Positions 10,189-18,728 of a DNA stretch of 64,000 nt are shown here, in pieces. Both the position numbers and the translations under genes were made by a program. Source of the DNA: Nonomuraea gerenzanensis (GTDB lineage Bacteria; Actinomycetota; Actinomycetes; Streptosporangiales; Streptosporangiaceae); contig NZ_CP084058.1 in the NCBI RefSeq assembly GCF_020215645.1, forward strand, positions 1,674,001 through 1,738,000, written 5' to 3'. Positions within the stretch are counted from its first letter, which is position 1, and each line of letters begins with the position of its first letter. Under the pieces are notes generated by a model that had not been told where the DNA came from, searched no databases, and was given only the letters and a program-made list of their open reading frames with translations.

Positions 10189-11450
10189 GCCTGGTATCCG
10201 TCCATGAGCTGCCTGACCCGCGGCGAGAACAGGGCGGGGCCGATCGCGTCCGAGTACGCCAGCCCGTCGGGGGTGAGCGTGACGGCGGTGTCCGTGACCG
10301 TGAGCCACTCGCCGAAGGAGTCCAGGAGCGGGAAGTCGGCCAGCGCGTCGGTGCCGAACTGGTCGGCGTACAGGCGTCGTGACAGGCCCTCGGCCTGCAG
10401 CAGCGACTGGATGAGGTGGCGGCGCCTGCGCTCGGTCGGGGAGAGCGCGAAGCCGACGTTCGCGGTGGTGAAGTCGGTCCGGGTGACGTAGTCGTCGATG
10501 ATCGAGCGCACGTGGCGGGCGCCGACGGCGTAGTCGAAGGAGTAGTGCAGGGCACTGGTGTACGAGCGGGCGCCGCAGCCCAGGCCCACCATGCCGTCGG
10601 TCTGGCAGCAGTAGCCGGTGGAGCCGGGCGAACCGGGCAGGCGGAACATGCGCATCGACACCTGCTCGTAGCCGGCGGCCAGCAGGTGGTCGCGGCCCGT
10701 TCTGTACAGCTCCAGGCGCTGGTCGTCCCAGGCGCGGCCCTGCTTGCCGAGCCCGGTCAGCGGCCGGACGTACAGCGGGTAGAGGTAGAGCTCCTCGGGC
10801 CGCCAGCCGAGCGCGGTGTCCAGCGAGTACAGCCACGAGCGGGGCGTCTGGCCGTCGATGCCGTAGATCAGGTCGATGTTCAGCACCGGCACGCCGGACG
10901 CCCTGATCGTGTCCAGCGCCGCGTCCACCTCGGCGCGCTTCTGGGGGCGCACGGCCGAGCGGGCCTCCTCGGGCACGAAGCTCTGCACGCCGATGGAGAT
11001 CCGCGACGTGCCCCGCTCGGCCAGCACGGACAGGCGGTCGGGGGTGGCGGTGGCGGGGGAGGTCTCCACCGACAGCGGGAGGCGCGCCAGGTCCACGCCC
11101 ATCGTGCGCTCGGTCAGGTCGAACAGGCGGGTCAGCTCGCGGGCGCTGAGGTAGGTCGGCGTGCCGCCGCCGAACGCCGCCGTGGCGAAGCCGGTCTCCT
11201 GCAACGCCTCGCGGGCTTGTTCGGCCTGCCGTTCGAGGGCGTCGAGGTAGGCGGTGACGAGCTCCTCGGGGGCGCCGGTGCGGGTGAACAGGTTGCAGAA
11301 ACCGCAGCGCATCTCGCAGAACGGGATGTGCACGTACAGGGCGCCCGGCCGCTCGCCCGCCCAGACCTCCTTCAGCCGCGGCCGGGGGTCGAGCGGCCGG
11401 TAGGCGGTCTTGTGCGGGTAGGCGTAGACGTAACTCTCATACGGCCGCAT
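10182..11450 (-). CDS. STM4012 family radical SAM protein (HemN/HemW-like)
   Basis: Second radical SAM enzyme of the operon, 422 residues, with the fold of oxygen-independent coproporphyrinogen oxidase-like proteins. The cluster cysteines are C45, C49 and C52 (PFCEMRCGFC), followed by the GGGTPTYL and VETSP motifs that bind SAM. The C-terminal half corresponds to the HemN_C region. It overlaps the upstream hydrolase gene by 14 bases and the downstream STM4011 gene by 7. It is not a haem-pathway gene by context; the family is defined by co-occurrence with STM4011 and STM4013-4015. The reaction is unknown. Confidence 0.88.
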   Translation of the reverse strand: MRPYESYVYAYPHKTAYRPLDPRPRLKEVWAGERPGALYVHIPFCEMRCGFCNLFTRTGAPEELVTAYLDALERQAEQAREALQETGFATAAFGGGTPTYLSARELTRLFDLTERTMGVDLARLPLSVETSPATATPDRLSVLAERGTSRISIGVQSFVPEEARSAVRPQKRAEVDAALDTIRASGVPVLNIDLIYGIDGQTPRSWLYSLDTALGWRPEELYLYPLYVRPLTGLGKQGRAWDDQRLELYRTGRDHLLAAGYEQVSMRMFRLPGSPGSTGYCCQTDGMVGLGCGARSYTSALHYSFDYAVGARHVRSIIDDYVTRTDFTTANVGFALSPTERRRRHLIQSLLQAEGLSRRLYADQFGTDALADFPLLDSFGEWLTVTDTAVTLTPDGLAYSDAIGPALFSPRVRQLMDGYQAC

Positions 11451-12294
11451 GGCTCTCCAGGACGAAATGGGTGTAAGGGACCGTCCACACCACCTCGTGG
11501 CCGATGCGGTGGCCGGCGTGCCCGTCCTCGCCGTACGCGGTGCCGTGGTCGGAGCAGACGATGGCCAGGCAGGGCCGGCGGCGGCGCATGAGCGCGTAGA
11601 GCCGCCCGATGTGGCGGTCCACGTAACGCAGCGCGGCGGCGTGGCTGTCCAGGGAGTCGCCGGTGGCCCCTGGCAGGTAGAAGTGGTTCGGCTGGTGCAG
11701 GGCCGAGACGTTGAGGAAGAGCATGACGGGGCCGGGCACGCGGGTCAGCACCTCGGCGGCGCGGTCGATCTGGTGCTCCAGCGAGGCGGGGTTCGTCACG
11801 CCGAACTCCGGCTCCCAGTGGCTCTCGGCGAACAGGCCGGGCAGCGCCGACCCGAGCGGGGTCAGCTTGTTGAAGAAGCCGACGCCGCCGATGCACACCG
11901 TGTGGTAGCCCGCCCGCGCGAGCCCGGCGGGCAGGTCGGGCGCGTCGAACACCCACGTGCCCGCCGCCGTCGTCTCGCTGCCGGGGAACGTGGCGGCGAA
12001 CAGCCGGGGGTGCGGGCCAGGGGTGACGGGCGTGGGCAGGAAGCCGGCGAAGAGCGCGGCGTGGGCGGCGTAGGTGAAGCTGCCCGGGCTGTGCCGCCGC
12101 TCCCAGCGCACGCCCGGTGGCAGGAGGCCGGGCAGCAGCCCGGCCTCGGCCTGGGCGGCGGCCACGTCGTAGCGCAGCGTGTCGAGCGTGACGAGCAGGA
12201 TGTCGTGGCTACCCACGATCGTGTTCATGTCCAGCGCGCGGGTCGGCCCCGTCTCGTTCATGCCCAGCGCGCGGGTCGGCCCCGTCTCGTTCAT
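11437..12294 (-). CDS. STM4013 family hydrolase (alkaline phosphatase/sulfatase superfamily)
   Basis: Predicted metal-dependent phosphoryl or sulfuryl hydrolase of the alkaline phosphatase superfamily. LVTLDTLRYDVA holds the first metal ligand and likely nucleophile, and CSDHGTAYGEDGHAGHR holds the second metal site. From the ATG at 12294, whose ATGA overlaps the STM4014 stop, the protein is 285 residues. The recognisable family sequence begins MNTIVGSHDIL at the third in-frame ATG, 12228 (263 residues). The extra 22 residues are two copies of an 11-residue unit encoded by a 33-base tandem repeat, each beginning with ATGAAC. Which ATG is used cannot be decided here; none has a strong ribosome site. 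Confidence 0.85.
   Translation of the reverse strand: MNETGPTRALGMNETGPTRALDMNTIVGSHDILLVTLDTLRYDVAAAQAEAGLLPGLLPPGVRWERRHSPGSFTYAAHAALFAGFLPTPVTPGPHPRLFAATFPGSETTAAGTWVFDAPDLPAGLARAGYHTVCIGGVGFFNKLTPLGSALPGLFAESHWEPEFGVTNPASLEHQIDRAAEVLTRVPGPVMLFLNVSALHQPNHFYLPGATGDSLDSHAAALRYVDRHIGRLYALMRRRRPCLAIVCSDHGTAYGEDGHAGHRIGHEVVWTVPYTHFVLESHAAV
12229..12294. repeat. 33-base tandem duplication at the STM4014/STM4013 junction
   Basis: Two adjacent 33-base copies (12229-12261 and 12262-12294) differ at one position. Read on the minus strand each begins ATGAACGAGACG and is followed directly by another ATGAAC, so each copy recreates a start codon. The duplication lies in frame with the hydrolase gene and adds MNETGPTRAL-type sequence to its N-terminus. 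Confidence 0.95.
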
Positions 12295-13376
12295 GTCCAT
12301 GCGCCGGTCAGCACCGCCTCGACCTGTTCGGCGTATGTGTCTCGCCCATGTCCCGAAAAATCCCCCAAGCCCGGCAGCAGGTCCCCGAACGCGTTGACCT
12401 CCGCCACCGCCACCGACCGCCAGTCCGATCCGACCATCACGTCCACGCCCGTGCTCAGGCTGCGCGGGAAGCACCCGGCCGCCCGCGCCGCCGCCTCCAG
12501 CACCCGCTCCCACAGCCCGGCCCGCCCCCGCACCACCTCCAGGTCGCCCCGCGAGCCGCCGAGGTGCAGGTTCGTCATCGGGCTGCGGCTGGTCCGCACG
12601 ACGGCGTGCGTGGGCCTGCCCGCCACCGTCACCACCCGCAGGTCGAACGCCCGCCCGCCTGCGGACGCCTTGGGGAACCACCGCTCGACGTGCAGCCCGT
12701 CGGGCGCCAGGAAGTCCACCAGGCGCCGCACCTCCGCCTCGTCGGTCACGGCCCTGACCCGCAGCGTGTTGCACAGGACCCCGCCGACCCAGGTGGCCGA
12801 CGTGGCCGCGTGCACCCGGCCTGCGTGGGCCTGGAAGGCGATCACGCCGGACGCCGACGAGCCGTGGGCCGGCTTGACGAACACGCGGGCCCATCGGCGG
12901 GCCGCCATGGCGTCCCGCAGTTCCTCGTACGAACCGGCGGAGAAGCCCTCCGGCACCGGCACCCCGGCCGCCGACAGCCGCGCGTGGCAGCGCCGTTTGT
13001 CGAACATCACGCCGATCTCGCCCGCGTCGCCCAGCAGCCGTACGCCGGGGATGGCCGTGATCCGCGCCAGCCCGGCGGTGAACGCCCGGTACCAGGCGGC
13101 GCCCCCGCCGACCCGCGACGGCTCGCCGGGGCCGCGCAGCAACGCGTCGGCCTGCGGATCTTCGCCGGGCGAGTCGATGCGCAGCAGCACGTCCGAAGGC
13201 GCTGCGAGTTCCCGCCCGGCCGACGCGCCCGTGGGTGCGCTGAGCTCCCGCCCGGCCAGCACGTCGCGCCAGGCGATGACGTGCGGCTCCGCGAGGCCGC
13301 GGGCGAGCACGGCGTCGCGGAACAGCGTGACCCGGCGGTCCTGCGGCGTCCCGACGACGGCGAAGGACACCGTCAC
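12291..13376 (-). CDS. STM4014 family protein (ATP-grasp-like)
   Basis: A 361-residue cytoplasmic protein with ATP-grasp features: a lysine-bearing strand VFVKPAHGSSASGV near the middle and a C-terminal metal/ATP segment VDVMVGSDWRSVAVAEVNAFGD, similar in outline to RimK/glutathione-synthetase-type ligases. The reaction would be ATP-dependent ligation of a carboxylate to an amine or similar group. I chose the GTG at 13376 because its GTGA overlaps the stop of the upstream STM4015 gene; an upstream start would read back into that gene. It is fourth from the end of the operon. Substrates are unknown. Confidence 0.85.
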   Translation of the reverse strand: MTVSFAVVGTPQDRRVTLFRDAVLARGLAEPHVIAWRDVLAGRELSAPTGASAGRELAAPSDVLLRIDSPGEDPQADALLRGPGEPSRVGGGAAWYRAFTAGLARITAIPGVRLLGDAGEIGVMFDKRRCHARLSAAGVPVPEGFSAGSYEELRDAMAARRWARVFVKPAHGSSASGVIAFQAHAGRVHAATSATWVGGVLCNTLRVRAVTDEAEVRRLVDFLAPDGLHVERWFPKASAGGRAFDLRVVTVAGRPTHAVVRTSRSPMTNLHLGGSRGDLEVVRGRAGLWERVLEAAARAAGCFPRSLSTGVDVMVGSDWRSVAVAEVNAFGDLLPGLGDFSGHGRDTYAEQVEAVLTGAWT

Positions 13377-14458
13377 TCGCTCACCGCCACGTACATCCAG
13401 CCGTCGTCCTCGGGGCGCCACTGCTCGGCCAGATCGACGGTCACCCCGGGCAGCGCGTTCCGGACGCGGCGCACCATGTCGTCGCCGAGGAAGTGGTGGC
13501 GCAGGTCGAGCACCCGCAGGTGGGACAGCGGCTGCCCGCTGAGCAGCGCCTCCGCGCCCCGGTCCGTGAGCGTCCCCATGCCGAGGCTGAGCTCCTCCAG
13601 CCGGGCGACCACGGGAGCGGTGGCCACGGCCGCGGCCACCTCGTCCATCCGCTCGCCGTCACGCAGCCCGAGCCGCTTGAGCGCGGGCAGCCCGGTGCCC
13701 GACAGGATGCCGTCCAGGTCGGCGGCCGTCGAGTCGCCGCCGTACTGCTCGACGCCGAGCCACAGCTCCAGGTGCTCCAGCGCGGGGAACGTACCGGCGC
13801 CGACCGCCCGGACGACGGAGCCCGGCAGCCCGCCGGACTCGAAACGCAGCACCCTGAGGTGCTCGTGGGTGACCGGCCGCAGCCGCAGCCCCTGCGAGCC
13901 GCGCACCTCCAGCCGCTCCAGCTTCGGGTACGCCTCCAGCAGCGGCGTGATGTCGCCGTGCCGGATCCAGGAGATCTCCCAGTGCTCGGGCTCGATGAAC
14001 CCGAGGAACACCGAGCGCAGCCGGGTCAGCCGCTTGGCGTGCCGCGCCAGCAGCAGGGGCGCGTTGACGGCGCCGTGGCCGGTGACGGCGAGGGCCGTCA
14101 CCTGGGCGGGGTTCACCTGGCGGAACAGGAGGTCCAGCTCCGTGGCCAGCTCCGTGGCGTCCTTGTCGTCGGCGAAGCCGAAGCCGGTCTCGTCGGTCAC
14201 CAGCCAGGCGACCTGGTCGGGGCGGCCGGGGACCTTCTCCTCGATGCTCCTGACCGGCAGGCCGGCGAAGCGTTCCCGGTGGTCGCCGCCCAGATCGGAG
14301 CGGTAGACGGCCTCCTGGGGCAGGAAGGTGTCGCCGGGGTCGCGGGGATCGGCCGGCCTGTCCTCGAAGTCCTCGTCGAAGTCCTCGTCGAAGTCCTCGT
14401 AGGAGCCGCAGGAGCCGTCGGGGGAGTCGTCGCGGGAGTCGTCGCGGGAGTCGTCCAC
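13373..14458 (-). CDS. STM4015 family leucine-rich-repeat protein, copy A
   Basis: A 361-residue protein with leucine-rich-repeat-like units (LPALKRLGLRD, LEELSLGMG, LRVLDLRHH, LRVLRFESG). It aligns along its length with the next gene upstream (shared WISWI-like segment, PKLERLEVRG, QYGGDST, SGQPL, YVAVSE ending), so the two arose by tandem duplication. Its N-terminal 35 residues are an acidic low-complexity tail built from DDSR and DFDE repeats, absent from copy B. The GTG at 14458 lies one base after the copy B stop. LRR proteins usually bind other proteins; here it may present or recognise the substrate of the operon's enzymes (inference). Confidence 0.85.
   Translation of the reverse strand: MDDSRDDSRDDSPDGSCGSYEDFDEDFDEDFEDRPADPRDPGDTFLPQEAVYRSDLGGDHRERFAGLPVRSIEEKVPGRPDQVAWLVTDETGFGFADDKDATELATELDLLFRQVNPAQVTALAVTGHGAVNAPLLLARHAKRLTRLRSVFLGFIEPEHWEISWIRHGDITPLLEAYPKLERLEVRGSQGLRLRPVTHEHLRVLRFESGGLPGSVVRAVGAGTFPALEHLELWLGVEQYGGDSTAADLDGILSGTGLPALKRLGLRDGERMDEVAAAVATAPVVARLEELSLGMGTLTDRGAEALLSGQPLSHLRVLDLRHHFLGDDMVRRVRNALPGVTVDLAEQWRPEDDGWMYVAVSE
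14361..14454. repeat. 12-base tandem repeats encoding an acidic tail
   Basis: Two short arrays lie inside the 5' end of STM4015 copy A. Three units of a 12-base TCCTCGTCGAAG-type repeat span about 14361-14400 and code for Asp/Glu/Phe repeats. Three units of GGGAGTCGTCGC span about 14422-14454 and code for Asp-Asp-Ser-Arg repeats. Both are in frame. Confidence 0.85.
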
Positions 14459-14459
14459 G

Positions 14460-15410
14460 TCACTCGCTCACCGCGACGTAGCGCCAGTCCTCCTCGCGGC
14501 TGCGCCGGTCGTCGAGCCGCAGCTCGACCCCGGGCAGCGCCGCGAGCAGGCGCTCCGCCATCGCGTTGCTCAGGTAGTTGTGATGCAGGTCGAGCCGGCG
14601 CAGGTGGGTCAGCGGCTGCCCGCTGAGCAGTGCCTCGGCGCCCTCGTCGCCGATCGAGCCCATCGACAGGCTCAGCGCCTCCAGCCGCGCCACGACGGGT
14701 GCGGCGGCCACGGCGGCGGCCAGTTCGTCGGCGTACGGGCAGTTCTGCAGGCCCAGGTAGCGCAGGCTCGGCAGCCGCTGCCCGCTCAGCAGGCCGGCGC
14801 AGTCGTCCACCGTCGAGTCGCCGCCGTACTGATCGACGCCGAACCACAGCTCCAGGTGCTCCAGCGCGGGCAGGTCACTGCCGCCGACCCCGCGCACGAC
14901 CTCGGCGGGCAGGCCGCCGGTCTCGAACCTGAGCACGCGCAGCGACTCGTGCCGCACCGGCGGGAACGCCAGCCCCGACCCGCCGCGCACCTCCAGCCGC
15001 TCCAGCTTCGGGAACGCCTCCAGCAGCGGCGTGACGTCGCACTGCTGGATCCAGGAGATCTCCGACTGCTCCCAGGTCATCGCGGCGAGGAAGACGGAGC
15101 GCAGCTCGGGCAGCCGGTCGGCGTGCTCGGCCAGGCGGGCGACGATGTCGGCGCTGTCGGTGTCGTAGCAGTCCTCCCACTCGCCGATCACGATGGCCTT
15201 GACCTTCTCCGTGTCGACATTGTCGAAGAACCAGTCGAAACTTTCGGAGATCTCCTCGAACTCGTCCCCCTCGCAGGCGCTCAGGCGCCACGCGACCGCG
15301 CCGGGGTCGGGCTGGGGCTCCTCCTCGTCGAGGGGCGTGTCCGCCACCGGCAGCCCGGCGTAGGTCTCGCGGTAGTCCTCGCTGTTCGTGGGCTGTATGT
15401 CGAAGATCAC
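14460..15410 (-). CDS. STM4015 family leucine-rich-repeat protein, copy B
   Basis: First gene of the operon (316 residues), a paralogue of copy A with the same LRR-like strands (LPELRSVFL, LERLEVRG, LRVLRFETG, LRYLGLQN, LEALSLSMG, LRRLDLHHN). The GTG at 15410 is chosen because AGGA precedes it at a suitable distance and the sequence after it (IFDIQPTNSEDYRETYAGLPV) matches a family N-terminus; an ATG at 15470 would add 20 unlikely residues. The operon promoter should lie between 15411 and about 15490. An 11-base palindrome identical to the core of the LacI operators at 20.0-20.1 kb falls inside this gene at 15236-15246. Confidence 0.83.
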   Translation of the reverse strand: MIFDIQPTNSEDYRETYAGLPVADTPLDEEEPQPDPGAVAWRLSACEGDEFEEISESFDWFFDNVDTEKVKAIVIGEWEDCYDTDSADIVARLAEHADRLPELRSVFLAAMTWEQSEISWIQQCDVTPLLEAFPKLERLEVRGGSGLAFPPVRHESLRVLRFETGGLPAEVVRGVGGSDLPALEHLELWFGVDQYGGDSTVDDCAGLLSGQRLPSLRYLGLQNCPYADELAAAVAAAPVVARLEALSLSMGSIGDEGAEALLSGQPLTHLRRLDLHHNYLSNAMAERLLAALPGVELRLDDRRSREEDWRYVAVSE

Positions 15411-15488
15411 GGGTGGTCCTAGGGTCCGGGGGGTCTCAGAGGCTCCTGTCCTACCAGATCCACCCGACATTTCAGGATCTATCCCTTG

Positions 15489-15551
15489 AAAAGTCGGCGC
15501 CCCCAGTGGCCGCCCGCGTCCCTGACGGTCGGCGGGCAGGCCCCGGGGGCG
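15489..15551 (-). terminator. Probable intrinsic terminator after the GH5 operon
   Basis: Nested inverted repeats: outer arms CGCCCCC (15498-15504) and GGGGGCG (15545-15551), inner arms GCCCGC (15512-15517) and GCGGGC (15532-15537). On the minus strand the hairpin is followed within a few bases by CTTTTC. It begins seven bases past the GH5 stop codon. Confidence 0.6.
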
Positions 15552-15557
15552 ACGGCG

Positions 15558-16925
15558 TCACGCCTTGAGGTTGTCGGCCAGCAGGTCGAGCAGCGGCTCC
15601 CGGCGTACGCACCGCTCCAGCAGGAACGAGTCGGCCAGGTCGAGCAGCTCGTCGTCGAACAGGCCGCGGAACAGCTCGGCGTACTCGGGCAGCATCGCCT
15701 GCGCCAGCAGGATGTGCCTGATCAGGTCGTCGGCCTGGTAACGCGCGCCCCACGGGTACGGGTCCCAGCCGGGGAACTCAGTCTCGACCAGCGCGTGCAG
15801 CGGGGCCAGCTCGTCCGCCGACTCCTCCATGGTCGAGCCCCACCGGTCCACGCCGAGCCGCCGCTTCTTGGCGATGAAGTCGCCGAACCGGTCCAGGTAC
15901 GGACCCGCGGCGTGCACCAGGCCCTGCAGCCCCACGTCCTTGTACGTCCACAGCGACCAGCCCGCGTCCTGCTCGTCGTAGATGGCGAGCTGGTCGCGCA
16001 GGATCTGCAGCCGCTGCCGGTCCACGGCCGGATCCCCGGTGTAGACGGGCCCGAACTCGCCCACCCACAGCGGCGTGCCCGTCTCGCGCTGGAAGCGGGA
16101 GCGCTTGGCGAACGTGCGCTCCAGCTCGGCCCGGTCGCACCACTCGCCGCGGGTGTACCCCGGGTAGGGGCCGCCGTGGGCGAAACCGGCCAGCGCGTAG
16201 TCATGCATGACGAAGACGGTGTTCTCATACACCTCACGAAATATCGAGAAATCGGTGGAGTAGGTGTTGCCGTCCAGGAACAGGACGTGCCCGGGGTCGG
16301 CGGCCCTGATCGCCTTCACCAGCCGGTCGTAGAACGGGCCGATCACCTTGCCCGTCATGTCGCCCGGCTCGTTGACCGGGTTGTAGCCCGCCACCCAGGG
16401 ATGGTCGCGGTAGTGGTCGGCGATGACCTCCCACAGGTGGATCGCCCGGTCCTGGAAGTGCCGGTGCTGCCAGAACGCGGCCACGTGGGTGGGGTTGTCG
16501 GAGTGCCAGTGCTGATTCTGCGCGCCGGGCAGCGCGTGCAGGTCGATCACGCTGTAGAGGCCGTGCTCGCCCAGCAGGTCGATCACCCGGTCCAGGTGGC
16601 GGAAGCCGCGCTCGTCGATCTCCAGAGGCCGGTCGTCGGACTCCCAGTGGTGGTAGTTGACCGGGATGCGCACGCAGTTCATGCCCAGCCCGGCCAGCAG
16701 GGCGGCGTCCCGCTCGGTGAAGAACGAGGTCAGCAGCCGGTCGAAGAACAGCTCGGCCCGGTCGTCGCCGAGCACGCAGCGCAGGGCGTACCGCATGGAG
16801 CTCTCGTTGGCCGGATAGCCGGTGATGAAGTTCTCCATGTTCATCCAGCCCCCGAGACCCACCCCCCGAAGCCGTACCGGCGCGTCGTCGTCCGTCACGA
16901 GCTGGGTTCCGGACACATGCAGCAT
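15558..16925 (-). CDS. Glycoside hydrolase family 5-like enzyme
   Basis: A 455-residue (beta/alpha)8 glycosidase without an obvious signal peptide, so probably cytoplasmic, acting on imported oligosaccharides. The likely acid/base is Glu186 in YNPVNEP and the nucleophile Glu290 in WVGEFGP. The N-terminal VRLRGVGLGGWMNMENF is typical of GH5 exo-glucanase-like proteins. The ATG at 16925 has GAAGGGG eight bases upstream, inside the end of the permease gene, four bases after whose stop GH5 begins. It is the last gene of a binding protein-permease-permease-glycosidase operon. Beta-linked glucan, mannan or xylan oligomers are candidate substrates; the sequence does not decide. Confidence 0.8.
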   Translation of the reverse strand: MLHVSGTQLVTDDDAPVRLRGVGLGGWMNMENFITGYPANESSMRYALRCVLGDDRAELFFDRLLTSFFTERDAALLAGLGMNCVRIPVNYHHWESDDRPLEIDERGFRHLDRVIDLLGEHGLYSVIDLHALPGAQNQHWHSDNPTHVAAFWQHRHFQDRAIHLWEVIADHYRDHPWVAGYNPVNEPGDMTGKVIGPFYDRLVKAIRAADPGHVLFLDGNTYSTDFSIFREVYENTVFVMHDYALAGFAHGGPYPGYTRGEWCDRAELERTFAKRSRFQRETGTPLWVGEFGPVYTGDPAVDRQRLQILRDQLAIYDEQDAGWSLWTYKDVGLQGLVHAAGPYLDRFGDFIAKKRRLGVDRWGSTMEESADELAPLHALVETEFPGWDPYPWGARYQADDLIRHILLAQAMLPEYAELFRGLFDDELLDLADSFLLERCVRREPLLDLLADNLKA

Positions 16926-16929
16926 GGAG

Positions 16930-17772
16930 TCACCCCTTCGTCGCACCCGCGGTGAGCCCACCGACCAGGTGACGTTCCGCTATGGCGTAGAACCCGAGCG
17001 CGGGCACCATGGCCAGGATGAGATAGGCCAGGATGCGGGCGGTGTCGGAGGCGTACTGGCCCTGGAACTGCTGGATGCCGAGCGGCAGCGTCCAGCTCGT
17101 CTCCTCGCTGAAGACCACCAGCGGGAGCATGAAGTTGTTCCAGCTCCCCACGATGGCCAGCACCGAGACGGTGGCGATGGCGGGCCTGGCCATCGGCAGC
17201 AGGATCCGCCAGAAGAACCCGAACGGCGAGCACCCGTCGATCGTGGCCGCCTCCTCGATCTCGCCAGGGATGCTGCGGAAGAAGCCGCGCAGGATGATGA
17301 TCGTCAGCGGCAGGCCGAAGGCGGCCTGCGTGAGGATCACGCCGAGCGGGTTGTCCAGCAGCCCCAGCGTGCGCAGCATCACGAAGATGGGCAGGATCGC
17401 CACCGCGAACGGGAACATCAGCCCCGCGGTGAACAGCGTGAAGTACAGCTCCCTGCCGCGGAAGGCGAACCGGGCGAAGACGAACGCGGCCAGCGCCGAC
17501 AGCGCGACCGTCACCACGGTTGTGACGACCGCGATGAACGTGCTGTTCCACAACTGCTGCCAGAACGAGCCGGAGCCCAGCACGTCGGTGTAGTTGGCGG
17601 TGATCCACTCGGTCGGCAGGCCGAACGGGTTGGCGGACAGCTCGCTGTTGTCCTTGAACCCGCCGAGCAGCGCGTAGACGACGGGGATGACCATGAACAC
17701 GCCCACGATGACCGCGATCACGTGCAGGGGCAGCGTGTTGCGCCGGCGCTTGAGCGGCTTCTGGTGGTTCAT
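16930..17772 (-). CDS. Carbohydrate ABC transporter permease (MalG type)
   Basis: Inner-membrane permease of 280 residues with six predicted helices and the EAA loop IEEAATIDGCSPFGFFWRI. The ATG at 17772 overlaps the stop of the other permease gene (ATGA). It forms the channel with the product of 17769-18728. No ATPase gene is present in this operon; as is common in actinomycetes, a shared MsiK-type ATPase encoded elsewhere would energise it (established for related systems, inferred here). The next gene is the GH5 glycosidase. Confidence 0.9.
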   Translation of the reverse strand: MNHQKPLKRRRNTLPLHVIAVIVGVFMVIPVVYALLGGFKDNSELSANPFGLPTEWITANYTDVLGSGSFWQQLWNSTFIAVVTTVVTVALSALAAFVFARFAFRGRELYFTLFTAGLMFPFAVAILPIFVMLRTLGLLDNPLGVILTQAAFGLPLTIIILRGFFRSIPGEIEEAATIDGCSPFGFFWRILLPMARPAIATVSVLAIVGSWNNFMLPLVVFSEETSWTLPLGIQQFQGQYASDTARILAYLILAMVPALGFYAIAERHLVGGLTAGATKG

Positions 17773-18728
17773 GGCCGGGCTCCCTGGGAGGTCATCGCGC
17801 CCTCCAGGTCGCGGCGCAGCACGAACCGCTGGTAGACGAGGGCGAAGACGAGGCTGAGCGCGAACATCACGACACTGATCGCGCTGGCGTAGCCGACCTG
17901 GGAGCGCTTGAAGCCCCAGTCCATCATGGTGACGGCCATCGTCTCCGAGGAGTGCGAGGGCCCGCCGCCGGTCAGGATCCAGACCAGGTCGAACAGCTGG
18001 ATGGTGTAGATGACGGACAGGAAGATGCTGATCCGGATCGTCGGGCCGAGCAGCGGCAGCGTGATGTACCTGAACGTCTTCCAGCCCGTCGCGCCGTCGA
18101 TCTGGGCGGCCTCGACCAGCTCGTTCGGGATGTTCTGCCGTCCCGCGAGGTAGATCATCATGTGGAAGCCGAAGTACTTCCAGGTCATGACCAGGAAGAG
18201 CGACATCATCACGGTGTCGGGGTCGGCCAGCCACTCCGACTCCCAGCCGAACACCGACAGGACCTGGTTCGCCATGCCCGACTCGGGAGACAGGATCAGC
18301 GAGAACAGCACGCCCGTGATGACCTCGGACAGCACGTACGGCGCGAAGAACAGCACGCGGTAGAGCGCCCGGCCGCGGATGCGCTGGTTCAGCAGCATGG
18401 CGATGGCCAGCGAGAACGGCAACTGCACGCCGATCGACAACACCACCAGCACCAGCAGGTGCTGCATGTCCTGGGCGAAGATCTCGCTGCTGAACAGCCT
18501 GGTGAAGTTGTCCACCCCGATGAAGTTGGTGGGCAGGCCGCCGAACCCGTTCCACCTGAACACGCTCGCGTACAGGGCCACCAGCATCGGGGCCACGACC
18601 AGCATGACGAAGAGCACCAGCGCCGGCAGCAGGAACAGGGCGATGGTCACCCAGCGGCCACGGCGTCTGGCGGCAGGCGCGGGGGCCGGAAGCCTGAGAG
18701 CCTCCGGCCCTTTCGTGAGCGTCGTCAT
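17769..18728 (-). CDS. Carbohydrate ABC transporter permease (MalF type)
   Basis: Inner-membrane permease of 319 residues. A 25-residue basic, Pro/Ala-rich cytoplasmic tail precedes the first helix (WVTIALFLLPALVLFVMLV). The coupling loop reads LVEAAQIDGATGWKTFRYITLP. The ATG at 18728 overlaps the stop codon of the binding-protein gene (ATGA), and its own stop overlaps the next permease. It belongs to the sugar-uptake family CUT1 by size and motif. Confidence 0.9.
   Translation of the reverse strand: MTTLTKGPEALRLPAPAPAARRRGRWVTIALFLLPALVLFVMLVVAPMLVALYASVFRWNGFGGLPTNFIGVDNFTRLFSSEIFAQDMQHLLVLVVLSIGVQLPFSLAIAMLLNQRIRGRALYRVLFFAPYVLSEVITGVLFSLILSPESGMANQVLSVFGWESEWLADPDTVMMSLFLVMTWKYFGFHMMIYLAGRQNIPNELVEAAQIDGATGWKTFRYITLPLLGPTIRISIFLSVIYTIQLFDLVWILTGGGPSHSSETMAVTMMDWGFKRSQVGYASAISVVMFALSLVFALVYQRFVLRRDLEGAMTSQGARP

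Noticed and set aside
10416..11591. Long plus-strand frame opposite STM4012
   Set aside because: Antisense shadow; the minus strand carries the radical SAM motifs and operon overlaps.
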